Source: an uncultured Ilumatobacter sp. (lineage in GTDB: Bacteria; Actinomycetota; Acidimicrobiia; Acidimicrobiales; Ilumatobacteraceae). Taken from it: a stretch of DNA of 42,826 bases. Below, one piece after another: positions 7,428 through 15,879 of this stretch (position 1 is its first letter; each line of letters begins with the position of its first letter). Position numbers and translations under genes: made by a program. The stretch is taken from the NCBI GenBank assembly GCA_937919625.1, contig CALFRK010000127.1, forward strand, positions 1 to 42,826, written 5' to 3'. The notes beneath the pieces are model-generated. The model saw only the letters and a list, made by a program, of their open reading frames with translations, did not search any database and was not told where the DNA came from.

Positions 7428-8668
7428 GCGAGGAGGTTCTCCGGGCTCACCAAGGCGAGCGTCAGTCGGTTGACGGGGTCGGACTGTGCGTTCAACGCGC
7501 TCGTCGTGGCTGGCGTGAACGGCTCGGCCAGGCCGAGTTGTTGGGCGACGAGATCGAGGTCGCCGTTCTCGATCGCCACCCGAATCGGCTGATCGGCGGG
7601 GGTCGCGGCAGCCAGCGCAGCGGCGACGTTGGCGCGGGCGATCAACGAACTTGCGGTGAGCCACGCCTCACCGGCCTGCCATCCGGCGACGCTGGGTGGC
7701 ACGAGCGGAAGCTGACCCATGTCGGCAAAGCCGTCGGTCATCGATCGCGCGATCCGCGCCGAGCTGACCGTGCTCAGGGCGCCGGTCGTGCGGGCGGCGA
7801 TCACGAACCACGGCACCGGGGCCAGCACGATCGGTGTCGTGAAGCCGTCAAGACCGATCTCGAGCGCGCGAGCGATCACCGAGTCGAGCTGCATCCCGCC
7901 GTTCCTGTAGGTATCAGCCAACTCGGCGACAGCGTCGGCCAGCACCGTTTCATCGCCCAGGTACTCGCTCACCACACGTCGCGCCACGAACTCGGCGTGG
8001 GCCGGTTGGGCAGTGATCACCGAGATCACCGAGTCGACATCGTCGACCCCGACCTCGCCGAGCAGTGTCTGGGGCTCGGGATCGTGACGCGACGGTACGA
8101 ATCTGGCGGCACCTTGGTCGCGCCCGACGACCCAACCGGTCAGGGCGCGGGCTGCGGCCTGAACGTCGTCTTCGTCGTAGTTGCCGATGCCGAGCGAGAA
8201 CAGCTCGAGCAACTCACGTCCGTAGTTCTCGTTCGGCGCTTTCGCCGTGGACGTGCGCCCGTCGAGGTAGGCCAGCATCGCCCGATCGACCGTGATCGCC
8301 CGCAACAGGTCGGGGTAGTTGTCGCCACCGGTCACTTGGAACAGCCGAATCTGCTCGACCATCAGTTCGGGGCGGTTGACCTTGGCCATCGAAGAGACGA
8401 GCCAGCCGTGCAGCATCCAGGCCCGACGGTCGGCGAACGGCGTCGTGGTGTCGATCAGATGCCTGAGCCATCCCGCGATCGCGGCTCGACGGCCTCCCTG
8501 CTCTGGGTCGAGGTCGACCCGCGCCCACGGGTCCTCGGGAGTCGCAGGTGTGGTCAGGTGTACCAACTCCTGTGCCCCGCCGCGAGCGGTCGCCTCGGTG
8601 ACCTGGTCGGGATGCAGCCCGAACCCGGCCCTCCGATGCATCCAGGCAGCCTGTTGTCGATCATCCAT
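7424..8668 (-). CDS. DUF1800 family protein
   Basis: This 414-residue protein has the DUF1800 pattern. It opens with a hydrophilic start and HRRAGFGLHPDQVTEA, continues with WLRHLIDTTTPFADRRAWMLHGWLVSS, then the signature NENYGRELLELFSLGIG and DVQAAARALTGWVVGRD, and ends with PSVAGWQAGEAWLT and VSPENLL. Residues RELLELF and LTGW are the family hallmarks. The ATG at 8668 puts the RRAGFG block 12 residues in, as usual; the frame upstream runs through an 11-bp tandem repeat and is not conserved. The stop overlaps the DUF1501 start by four bases (ATGA), indicating coupled translation. No classical signal peptide is obvious, so export may depend on its Tat-signalled partner. The molecular function of the family is unknown. 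Confidence 0.9.
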   Translation of the reverse strand: MDDRQQAAWMHRRAGFGLHPDQVTEATARGGAQELVHLTTPATPEDPWARVDLDPEQGGRRAAIAGWLRHLIDTTTPFADRRAWMLHGWLVSSMAKVNRPELMVEQIRLFQVTGGDNYPDLLRAITVDRAMLAYLDGRTSTAKAPNENYGRELLELFSLGIGNYDEDDVQAAARALTGWVVGRDQGAARFVPSRHDPEPQTLLGEVGVDDVDSVISVITAQPAHAEFVARRVVSEYLGDETVLADAVAELADTYRNGGMQLDSVIARALEIGLDGFTTPIVLAPVPWFVIAARTTGALSTVSSARIARSMTDGFADMGQLPLVPPSVAGWQAGEAWLTASSLIARANVAAALAAATPADQPIRVAIENGDLDLVAQQLGLAEPFTPATTSALNAQSDPVNRLTLALVSPENLLA

Positions 8669-8686
8669 CCAGCAATGGTCGACGAC

Positions 8687-8719
8687 CCAGGTGAGAGCCA
8701 GGTGAGAGCCAGGTGAGAG
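8687..8719. repeat. Three perfect 11-bp direct repeats upstream of the DUF1800 gene
   Basis: CCAGGTGAGAG occurs three times head to tail with no spacer (8687-8697, 8698-8708, 8709-8719). The array lies 18 bp upstream of the DUF1800 start in the 116-bp gap between that gene and divergent dinB. The unit is about one helical turn, so the copies would lie on one DNA face. It could be an operator for either gene or a slippage tract. Confidence 0.85.
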
Positions 8720-8784
8720 CAACTGGATCGGACCGGCAGACCGGCTGGCAGCCGGTGCCGCCACGCCCGGATACGGTTGACCTG

Positions 8785-10068
8785 ATGAGTGCCCCGGCCC
8801 GACGCGTGATCCTTCACGTGGACATGGATGCGTTTTTCGTGTCGGTCGAATTGCGGCGGCGGCCGGATCTGGTCGGGCAACCCGTCGTTGTGGGCGGGAC
8901 CGGCCCGCGCGGTGTTGTTGCGGCTGCCTCGTACGAGGCGCGTCGGTACGGGGTGTTCTCGGCGCTGCCTTCGGCGGTGGCTCGTCGACGCTGCCCGCAC
9001 GCCGTGTTCCTTCCAGGCAGCTACGACCTGTACACCGAGGTCAGTGAGCAGGTCCATGAGATCCTCCAGCGCTATACGCCGCTGATCGAACCGCTCTCGC
9101 TCGACGAGGCATTCCTCGACGTCAGCGGCGCCACGCGACTGTTCGGCGAGGGCGTCCAGATCGCGGCGACGATCCGCAGGGACGTCCGCGACGAACTCCG
9201 CCTTGGCTGCTCGGTCGGTGTCGCCCCGAACAAGTTCCTCGCCAAGCTCGCCTCGGTCGAGGCCAAGCCGACGGCGACTCCCGAACGTGTGCTGCCGGGG
9301 CCGGGTGTCGTCGAGGTGCTGCCAGACAAAATCCTCGAGTTCTTGCATCCGCTCTCGGTGTCCAAGCTGTGGGGTGTCGGTCCCAAGACGTTGGAGAAGC
9401 TTGAACGGCTCGGTGTTTACACCGTGGGCGACCTTGCTCGCCTCGACGAGCCGACGGTCGTCACCAGCCTGGGGAAGGCGAGCGGAGTGCACCTGCTGGC
9501 CTTGGCGAACGGGCTCGATGATCGGCCCGTCGAGGTCATCCGCGAGGCAAAATCGATCGGTCACGAGGAGACCTACCCTCAGGACGTCACTGTGCTGGCC
9601 GATCTGGAACGCGAACTGGTGCGATTGTCCGATGCCGTGTCATCGCGGCTCAGGCGCCACGGGACGTCGGCCCGCACGCTGACGCTCAAGGTTCGATTCG
9701 CCGGGTTCGACACCGTGACCCGTTCGATAACGTTGGTGTCGGCGGTCGACACCGGCCCGGAGCTGGTCGCCGAACTGCGACCCCTGTTGCGTGCACTCGA
9801 CGTATCGGTCGGGGTGCGCCTGCTCGGCGTGTCGACCAGCAAATTCGGCGAACGCGCCCAACAACTCAGCCTGCTCGATGCGCCAGGGAGCGCCGACGAG
9901 CCGATCAGATCGGCAGCTGCGATCGACGAGATCAGGGAACGGTTCGGCTCGGCAGCGATCGGCCCGGCCAGTTCGGTCACATCCAAGGGGCTCCGGCTGG
10001 TTCGCAAGGGTTCCCAGCAATGGGGCCCCGACCAGGAACGCACCGATGAAACCGGGCGAGCGCGTTGA
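8785..10068 (+). CDS. dinB: DNA polymerase IV (Y-family)
   Basis: This 427-residue Y-family translesion polymerase is probably active. The palm carries HVDMDAFFVSVE (Asp13, Asp15) and SLDEAFLDVSG with Asp107 and Glu108, the full set of catalytic acidic residues. GVAPNKFLAKLAS and the helix-hairpin-helix GVGPKTLEKLERLG follow, then a little-finger domain. Near the C-terminus QQLSLLD resembles a sliding-clamp binding motif, which suits a pol IV recruited to the replisome. The ATG at 8785 gives the typical short N-terminus; the upstream frame includes the repeat array. A DUF3040 gene follows after 34 bp. I see no clear LexA box in the 116-bp upstream region, so damage control cannot be claimed from sequence. 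Confidence 0.95.
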   Translation: MSAPARRVILHVDMDAFFVSVELRRRPDLVGQPVVVGGTGPRGVVAAASYEARRYGVFSALPSAVARRRCPHAVFLPGSYDLYTEVSEQVHEILQRYTPLIEPLSLDEAFLDVSGATRLFGEGVQIAATIRRDVRDELRLGCSVGVAPNKFLAKLASVEAKPTATPERVLPGPGVVEVLPDKILEFLHPLSVSKLWGVGPKTLEKLERLGVYTVGDLARLDEPTVVTSLGKASGVHLLALANGLDDRPVEVIREAKSIGHEETYPQDVTVLADLERELVRLSDAVSSRLRRHGTSARTLTLKVRFAGFDTVTRSITLVSAVDTGPELVAELRPLLRALDVSVGVRLLGVSTSKFGERAQQLSLLDAPGSADEPIRSAAAIDEIRERFGSAAIGPASSVTSKGLRLVRKGSQQWGPDQERTDETGRAR

Positions 10069-10102
10069 GGATTCACCTTGAACGTGCGATGATGCGTAGT
10101 GC

Positions 10103-10423
10103 ATGCCACTATCAGACGATGAGCAGCGGATACTCCGCCAGATCGAGCACGAGCTCAAACAGGATCCGTCGTTCTCCGAGCGCGGGGTGCGCGTGTCGCG
10201 TCGCCGCCTCACGATGCTCAGCATCGGGCTGGCGATCGGTCTCGTCGTCACCGTCGCCGGTTTGGCGATCAGCTTCTGGGTGGCGTTCGCGGCGTTCATC
10301 GGCGTATTGGCGTTGGCGGTGCTACTCGAGGCCGAACTTCGGGTGATCGGGCGCGAAAAGCTGAGCAATCTGCCGATCAATGCGTGGCTCGCCGGCGCCG
10401 GCCGCCCACGTCGCCCCGAGTAA
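10103..10423 (+). CDS. DUF3040 small membrane protein
   Basis: This 106-residue protein starts MPLSDDEQRILRQIEHELKQDP, the near-invariant opening of the actinobacterial DUF3040 family. A basic stretch (RVSRRRL) is followed by two hydrophobic segments, about residues 37-56 and 57-74, forming a membrane hairpin, then a short polar tail. Both ends are predicted to be cytoplasmic. The function of the family is unknown; in mycobacteria such a gene also lies close to the mraZ-side division genes. It follows dinB after 34 bp and its stop is 10 bp from the convergent transglutaminase gene. Confidence 0.9.
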   Translation: MPLSDDEQRILRQIEHELKQDPSFSERGVRVSRRRLTMLSIGLAIGLVVTVAGLAISFWVAFAAFIGVLALAVLLEAELRVIGREKLSNLPINAWLAGAGRPRRPE

Positions 10424-10433
10424 TCGGGCTGTC

Positions 10434-12728
10434 TCAGCTCCAGGTCGTGAAGTAGCGCTTGATTCGTTGCGAGGTTGTCAGCGTGTCGACCGCGATCCGA
10501 TTGACCTGATCGGACCACAACTCGCAATCGTGGCTGACCGTGGCCCCGAATGTGCCTGTGCGTTGGAGATCGACGCTGCCGGGCGGCGAGTACGTCACTC
10601 TGTCGACCATGTCGGCTAGCGAGCGCATCGGCCGCGCCGCGACAGGAAGCTGGTTGGCAGTCGCTGACGCCCACTCGCGCGACGTCATCGAATCGCGGCC
10701 GGCGACTCCGGCCTGCTGGGCTGCGGTGCGCGCCCTGATCCACGCCAGCTGTACTCGCTCGCTCGGCCCGCCTGTCCGCAACGAACGTGACCGGACCTGG
10801 CGAATAGTCCATGGCACCGCCAGTAGCGCCGCCAGCAGGGCGAGGACAGCCAGCACGATCTGTGGTGCGTTGGAATTGTCGGACGTCGCGTCGTCGATTG
10901 GTGTGCCCAGCCCGTCACCGAAAGTGGAGGCCGGGTCGTCGAACTGTGGAGCGCCACCGGGGCCGGCGTTTGGCAACGTGGTGAGTGACGGCACCACAGT
11001 CGACGGGGTGATTGGTTGTACGGGTGCGCTCTGATCGATCTGTCCGTTAGGGATAGCTTGTGCCGTCTCGTCCTGTTCGGCCAACACGTTGGTGTAGTCC
11101 TGGGCACCGGGGGCGCCGCGTCCTGGCGTTGGTTCGAAGGCGACCCAGCCAATCCCGTCGAACCACAGCTCGGGCCAGGCGTGGGCGTTCTTGCCCAACA
11201 CGCTGTACCAACCCTCTTCGTTGAGGGTTCCGGGCGTAAACCCGACGGCCACCCGAGACGGGATACCGAGCGTGCGTGTCATTGTCGCGAACGTGGCGGC
11301 AAACTGCTCGCAATAGCCGACCCGTTCGTTGAGAAAGCTCTCGATCGCGTTCGAACCATGCCCCGATTGCACCTCGAGGCTGTACTCGAAATCGTTGCGG
11401 AACCAGTCTTGCAATGCGACCGCCGCCTCGTAGCTGCTGCCGAATCCGGCCGTCACTTCAGCGGCGAGTTCTCTGACCACGGCGGGGAGGTTGTCGGGAA
11501 GTTCGACGAAGATCGAATCCGGGGGTGACGATGAGGTCGCGTTACGCAGCACATCGGCCGACAACTGCGGTGCCGATGACACCACGGTGAACAGGTCGCC
11601 GGCGACGATTTCGTCAGGGGTGACGAGCGTGTTTGTCTCACGATTGAGTCGAAGTTCGATTCGTTGACCGCCTGAACGGCCTTCGGCCTGGAACGGATCG
11701 GCCGCAGCTGGAACGAGCTGGCCGCCGAGCGACAGCACCTGGATTTGCTGGCGGATCTGCCGACCGGATGGATTCTGATCGCCAAAGTCACCCTCGATCC
11801 GCTCGAGCGCACGGGTTGGGAGCCGGAAGGTGGTGCCATCGAACTCCGGCAATGTGGTGGCACGCCAATAGGCGGGCGCATCGGCGTTGACGCGAAACAG
11901 CTCTTCATTGCCCCGATTCGTGAGCCGAGAACGGATATCGACGAGAGGGCTGACCACATTGGTGACGCCGCCGCCCCGTCCTTTTGTGTTGTACAGCGGT
12001 TCGGCCATGGCGCCGGGCAGCCGGGGGCCGACGAAACCGGCCAGTACGGCGATCACCACGGCGGTGGCGAGTGCAGCGGGAATCGCCAGCGAGGCCGGGC
12101 CACGACGTGCGGTCAGCTCGACCCGAAGGCGTCGGTCGTGCATCGAGCGCAAGGCAATGACTGCGAGTACCCCGCTTGCCAACAACAAGCCGGTGGATGC
12201 GATCTGGAGGCGCGAGCTGCTGAGGGCTGCGATGAAGACGAACAGAACTCCGCCCGGCACGAGTGCCTCGCCGCGCGCGTCGGCCCGGAAGGCGAACGAA
12301 TCAGACATCACGATCACGATCACCAATGCGAATCCAGCCAATGTCGCCCAGCCGGCTCCGTACAGCACGGGAGCGACGGCGGTCTGGAATTGATCGCGAA
12401 CGAGTCCGATCTCCAGGTCGACCTGGTCCCAGGTCGTTTGGCGTGGGACGAACCACGTCAAGGTCGAGCTGTACTGCTGGACGACGAGCACCCAAAGCAT
12501 CAGTGCGGCCACCAACGGGATCGACAACCATCCCGGCAAACGGGCACGACGCATCAGGAATGATGAGCCGTGCCCGACAAGTGCGAGAACGGTGAAGTCG
12601 GCGAGGAAACTCCACCCGCCGAACACTCTGGCAAATCCGAAGGCAACTACGACCGAAAAAAGTGTGAGTGCCGCTGTCGCTGCCAGATCACGCTGGATCG
12701 ATGCTTGACCCTCGGTGGCGCCGGTCAT
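10434..12728 (-). CDS. Membrane-anchored transglutaminase-like protein (DUF3488 / Tgl / DUF4129)
   Basis: This 764-residue membrane protein has a standard actinobacterial layout. Several transmembrane helices occupy about residues 15-235 (DUF3488-like). A large exported region contains a transglutaminase-like core, then one transmembrane helix lies near 640-660 (IVLAVLALLAALLAVPW) before a cytoplasmic DUF4129-type tail. The core has Cys473 in VGYCEQFAATFATMTR, His516 in NAHAWPELWF and Asp524, the expected catalytic triad, so a protease or crosslinking activity outside the cell is plausible. Its ATG overlaps the DUF58 stop (ATGA). With the upstream MoxR ATPase and DUF58 protein it forms a recurrent three-gene operon, often proposed to assemble or quality-control a surface complex. 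The substrate is unknown. Confidence 0.92.
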   Translation of the reverse strand: MTGATEGQASIQRDLAATAALTLFSVVVAFGFARVFGGWSFLADFTVLALVGHGSSFLMRRARLPGWLSIPLVAALMLWVLVVQQYSSTLTWFVPRQTTWDQVDLEIGLVRDQFQTAVAPVLYGAGWATLAGFALVIVIVMSDSFAFRADARGEALVPGGVLFVFIAALSSSRLQIASTGLLLASGVLAVIALRSMHDRRLRVELTARRGPASLAIPAALATAVVIAVLAGFVGPRLPGAMAEPLYNTKGRGGGVTNVVSPLVDIRSRLTNRGNEELFRVNADAPAYWRATTLPEFDGTTFRLPTRALERIEGDFGDQNPSGRQIRQQIQVLSLGGQLVPAAADPFQAEGRSGGQRIELRLNRETNTLVTPDEIVAGDLFTVVSSAPQLSADVLRNATSSSPPDSIFVELPDNLPAVVRELAAEVTAGFGSSYEAAVALQDWFRNDFEYSLEVQSGHGSNAIESFLNERVGYCEQFAATFATMTRTLGIPSRVAVGFTPGTLNEEGWYSVLGKNAHAWPELWFDGIGWVAFEPTPGRGAPGAQDYTNVLAEQDETAQAIPNGQIDQSAPVQPITPSTVVPSLTTLPNAGPGGAPQFDDPASTFGDGLGTPIDDATSDNSNAPQIVLAVLALLAALLAVPWTIRQVRSRSLRTGGPSERVQLAWIRARTAAQQAGVAGRDSMTSREWASATANQLPVAARPMRSLADMVDRVTYSPPGSVDLQRTGTFGATVSHDCELWSDQVNRIAVDTLTTSQRIKRYFTTWS

Positions 12729-13897
12729 GAGGTCTCACCGGTGACGAGCAACTCTTTGACCAGCCCACGATTGCCGGCCAGCCGTTGCCAACCCCTACGG
12801 AACGAGGCGATCGTGGAGGCATCGATCGACAGCCGCGTAGCGGGAGCTCCGGCTGTGAACACCCCGACCCTTGTCAGGGTCGGATCGGAGATGCCCCCTG
12901 TGCGACGCCAAGCGTCGCTGGCGGGTGACGACGTGACGACAATTACCAAACCGAGTCCCTCTCCTGGATCGCGATCGACGTCGCTGAGCGGCGGCCCGAC
13001 ATCGATCGTGGCAAGCACTCTGAGGGCGTGGGCAGCGACGTCGGGACCGCGTAGGTCGATACCGCCGCCGCTCACGAAGCGGGTCGTGAGACCAGCACGG
13101 TCGGCGCTGATCACCAGGCTGCCGGCTGCGGTGACGGCCCGCTCGAACACGTCGGCGTCGATGTCGGTGACGGGCGAGGGGTAGGCGTCACCATCACGGT
13201 CGAGCACGACAATGCACCGACGGACGCCCTGTGCCTCGTGCTGGCGGACCTTGATCTCTTCGGATCGAGCCGATGCCTTCCAGTGGATCGATCGCTGCTC
13301 GTCACCGACCACATAGTCGCGAAGGCTGTGGAACTCGCCGGGGCCGACGCGCTGCGACAGCGCCAGCAGATGCCGACCGAGCACACCCTGTCCGAGCGAA
13401 GGCATTGGCATCTCGAAGGTCTGCGGGGCGACGGTGAGTTCTGTGACGCCCGTTGTGATTCTCGAGTCGTAAGCGAGACCCAGTATGTCTCGACGTTGGA
13501 GCGTGGTCGGCCCCACGAGCAGAACCCCTCGACGCAATGCGGGAACGCGGTAGCCGGCGGTGACCTGGTCGCCTCGACGCAGCGGGGCGACCCCCATGTG
13601 GGCGGTGTTACTGGCGCCGACCGGTTCGGTGAGATCGACACGCGGCGAGCGAAGCTTGCCGCGGTTCTCGATCAGTAGATCGACGCGGCCGGTGTCTCCT
13701 ACCGTTAGTACCGATGGGTGTGCCCACCGCGTGATTGCCAGATGTGGCCGATGGAGTCTGATCGTGGCGACTGCCACGATCACGGCGGCGGTTAACCCGG
13801 CGCCGATCACGAACAGCTCGAGGATGCCGAAAAGGCGCCCGGTAGCGAACGCCGCGACCGCGCCGGCGAGCACCGTCCAACCTTGTCGCGTGGGCAT
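12725..13897 (-). CDS. DUF58 domain protein
   Basis: This is a 390-residue DUF58 protein. Two hydrophobic segments (about residues 8-24 and 28-48) anchor the N-terminus. A beta-rich region follows, with the signature at about 190-222: EFHSLRDYVVGDEQRSIHW and then KASARSEEIKVRQHE. After it comes a von Willebrand A-like fold beginning CIVVLDRD. Such proteins are partners of MoxR AAA+ ATPases, which is what the neighbouring gene encodes 21 bp upstream. The start MPTRQGWTVLAGAV at 13897 is the family's usual short start. The stop overlaps the transglutaminase start. Role in the complex is inferred from family and operon only. Confidence 0.92.
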   Translation of the reverse strand: MPTRQGWTVLAGAVAAFATGRLFGILELFVIGAGLTAAVIVAVATIRLHRPHLAITRWAHPSVLTVGDTGRVDLLIENRGKLRSPRVDLTEPVGASNTAHMGVAPLRRGDQVTAGYRVPALRRGVLLVGPTTLQRRDILGLAYDSRITTGVTELTVAPQTFEMPMPSLGQGVLGRHLLALSQRVGPGEFHSLRDYVVGDEQRSIHWKASARSEEIKVRQHEAQGVRRCIVVLDRDGDAYPSPVTDIDADVFERAVTAAGSLVISADRAGLTTRFVSGGGIDLRGPDVAAHALRVLATIDVGPPLSDVDRDPGEGLGLVIVVTSSPASDAWRRTGGISDPTLTRVGVFTAGAPATRLSIDASTIASFRRGWQRLAGNRGLVKELLVTGETS

Positions 13898-13918
13898 CAG
13901 CGAGTGCTACTCATCGGG

Positions 13919-14878
13919 TCACTTCGCAATCGGGACAGGAACCTCGGCCAGCAGTTCACGGATCGCCTCTTCTGCTGTGGTGCGAGCATTGCTGCCGGCC
14001 CGCAGCATGAGGCGATGGGCGAGCGCCGCCGGAGCGACGGTCTTGACATCGTCGGGGGTTCCGTAGTCGCGGCCCTTAGCGGCGGCGTATCCGCGAACAG
14101 CCGATGACAACTGCAACGTGGCGCGGGGCGACAGGCCAAGTTCGATCGCCGGGTGACGGCGGCTGGCCTCGGAGAGATCGACCATGTAGGACTTGAGGGC
14201 GCTCGCCAGATACACACTCTTCACCGTCGCGATCATCCCCATCACCTCGGGCATCGACACCACCGGCTGTAAAGCGCTCAGCGCGTCCGACGACCCCTGA
14301 TTGTCGAGGATCGCGATCTCGGCCGTGCGGCCTGGATAGCCCAGCGAGATCCTGAGCAGGAACCGGTCGAGCTGGCTCTCAGGCAGCCGGTACGTTCCTT
14401 CTTGCTCGACCGGGTTCTGGGTGGCGATCACCATGAACGGTGGGTCGAGCGGGTGGGTGATCCCGTCGGCACTGACCTGGCGTTCTTCCATCGCCTCCAA
14501 CAAGGCCGACTGGGTCTTTGGTGAGGCCCGGTTGATCTCGTCGGCGAGCACGATGTTGGCGAACAGCGGCCCCGGCGTAAATCGAAACTGCTCGGTCGAA
14601 CGCTCGTAGATGCTGACGCCGACGAGGTCGGTCGGCAACAAGTCGGGCGTGAACTGCACCCGCTTCCAGCTGCAGTGGATCGATCCGGCGAGTGCTTTGG
14701 CAAGGCTGGTCTTGCCGACGCCCGGCACATCCTCGATCAGCAGGTGACCCTCGGCCAGCAATGCCATCACGGCAAACTCGATCGAATCGCGCTTGCCGTG
14801 TAGAACGGTCGCGATGTTGTCGACAATGCCTTCGAAAAGGGTGGAAAAGGTCGAGGTTGCCTGAGCTGTGTCCGTCAC
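13919..14878 (-). CDS. MoxR-family AAA+ ATPase
   Basis: This 319-residue AAA+ ATPase has Walker A VPGVGKTS (Lys56-Thr57), Walker B IVLADEINRA (Asp113-Glu114), sensor 1 MVIATQNPVEQEGTYRLPE and the lid-domain sequence SPRATLQLSSAVRGYAAAKGRDYGTPDDV. These are MoxR hallmarks. MoxR ATPases act as chaperones that remodel vWA-domain partners, and here the partner is probably the DUF58 protein encoded next. It is the first gene of the moxR-DUF58-transglutaminase operon. It is divergent from the ROK gene across a 74-bp gap holding an inverted repeat. The ATG at 14878 gives a normal N-terminus. Confidence 0.94.
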   Translation of the reverse strand: MTDTAQATSTFSTLFEGIVDNIATVLHGKRDSIEFAVMALLAEGHLLIEDVPGVGKTSLAKALAGSIHCSWKRVQFTPDLLPTDLVGVSIYERSTEQFRFTPGPLFANIVLADEINRASPKTQSALLEAMEERQVSADGITHPLDPPFMVIATQNPVEQEGTYRLPESQLDRFLLRISLGYPGRTAEIAILDNQGSSDALSALQPVVSMPEVMGMIATVKSVYLASALKSYMVDLSEASRRHPAIELGLSPRATLQLSSAVRGYAAAKGRDYGTPDDVKTVAPAALAHRLMLRAGSNARTTAEEAIRELLAEVPVPIAK

Positions 14879-14904
14879 GCTGACGAACAGTAGACGCTGA
14901 ACGC

Positions 14905-14929
14905 GCAGCGTGCCCGGCGGTCACGCTGC
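14905..14929. promoter_or_regulatory. 8-bp inverted repeat in the moxR/ROK divergent gap
   Basis: GCAGCGTG (14905-14912) and CACGCTGC (14922-14929) are perfect inverted copies with a 9-bp spacer. They lie midway between two divergent starts (14878 and 14953). The centre-to-centre distance of 17 bp suits a dimeric repressor; it could also be a hairpin in the 5' leader of the ROK gene. No known regulator site was recognised. Confidence 0.5.
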
Positions 14930-14952
14930 ACGGCGAGGTACGGTGCCTGCCC

Positions 14953-15870
14953 GTGACGCACGGATACCTTGCTATCGACCTCGGCCCAAGCCGCATGATC
15001 GCCGGCATCGTCGACACCGACGGAGAGATCGTCGTGCGGGATCGGCTCACGACACCGGCCCGCAACGTCTGGCCGTCGTTGACTCAGCTTGTGCGACGCG
15101 TATTGGCAGCGAATCCCAGCGATGTCGTGCCCGCTGCGGTCGGGATTACGTGTCCCGGGCCGATCGACCGGGGGACCGGGGCCATGAAGCCGGTGGGGAT
15201 GCCGTTGTGGCACGACTTCCCACTTCGACGCGAGTTGGCGCACGTGAGTGGCCTGCCCGTCGATCTTGATACCGCAGGCCGCGGTTTAGCGCTCGCCGAA
15301 TTGTGGCGCGGCGAGTCTTCCGAACTGGCACCGGTCAAGCAGCAGATGGCTGCGCTCGTGCTCGGTGACGATGTCGACGGGGCGCTGGTGGTTAACGGCA
15401 AACTCGCCGAAGGGCTGACCGGCAACCTCGGCCAGTTCGGTCATCTGATCGTCGAGCCCGACGGCACCGAGTGCGCATGTGGTGCGATCGGCTGCTTGAC
15501 CGTATATGCGGGTGCCAAAGGGATCGAGGCCAGCACCGGGCGTGACCTACGACGTACCCCGCCGGCGATCATCGAGCGCACCGGCATCATGGTCGGGCGG
15601 GCATGTGCCTCGATGGCGGCGATGCTCGATGTGGCCGACATCGTGATTGGCGGTGTCGTCCCGTCGGTGTTCGGCGCCCCATTCTTCGATGCTCTCGCCA
15701 GGGAACTCGATCAGCGCTCAGGTCTTGACCATCTCGGATCACTACGTGTGCGCGGTACAGAGAGCGGCCGAGTCGGGCCGCTCGTGGCTGCGGCCGCGAT
15801 CGCTCGCCACGCCGAGGCCGGGCGAACCGCCGAGAAGGCCGATCTACCCGTCGGTAACCAGAATAACTAG
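14953..15870 (+). CDS. ROK-family protein with altered catalytic motifs
   Basis: This 305-residue protein has the ROK (sugar kinase / repressor) fold without an N-terminal helix-turn-helix. The phosphate-1 strand is AIDLGPSRMIAG, and GITCPGPID follows. The zinc site is intact: His164 in QFGHLIVEPDG, then CACGAIGC with Cys174, Cys176 and Cys181. Other key motifs are changed. The NDxN catalytic-Asp region reads VDLDTAGRGLALAE, so the Asp position is probably Ala. The GTGxGGG loop reads GDDVDGALVV, and the Glu of the ExGH sugar-binding motif is Gln161. It may therefore be a non-catalytic sugar sensor or have an unusual substrate. The GTG at 14953 starts at the first conserved strand. Confidence 0.85.
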   Translation: MTHGYLAIDLGPSRMIAGIVDTDGEIVVRDRLTTPARNVWPSLTQLVRRVLAANPSDVVPAAVGITCPGPIDRGTGAMKPVGMPLWHDFPLRRELAHVSGLPVDLDTAGRGLALAELWRGESSELAPVKQQMAALVLGDDVDGALVVNGKLAEGLTGNLGQFGHLIVEPDGTECACGAIGCLTVYAGAKGIEASTGRDLRRTPPAIIERTGIMVGRACASMAAMLDVADIVIGGVVPSVFGAPFFDALARELDQRSGLDHLGSLRVRGTESGRVGPLVAAAAIARHAEAGRTAEKADLPVGNQNN

Positions 15871-15879
15871 GCTGGCGGC

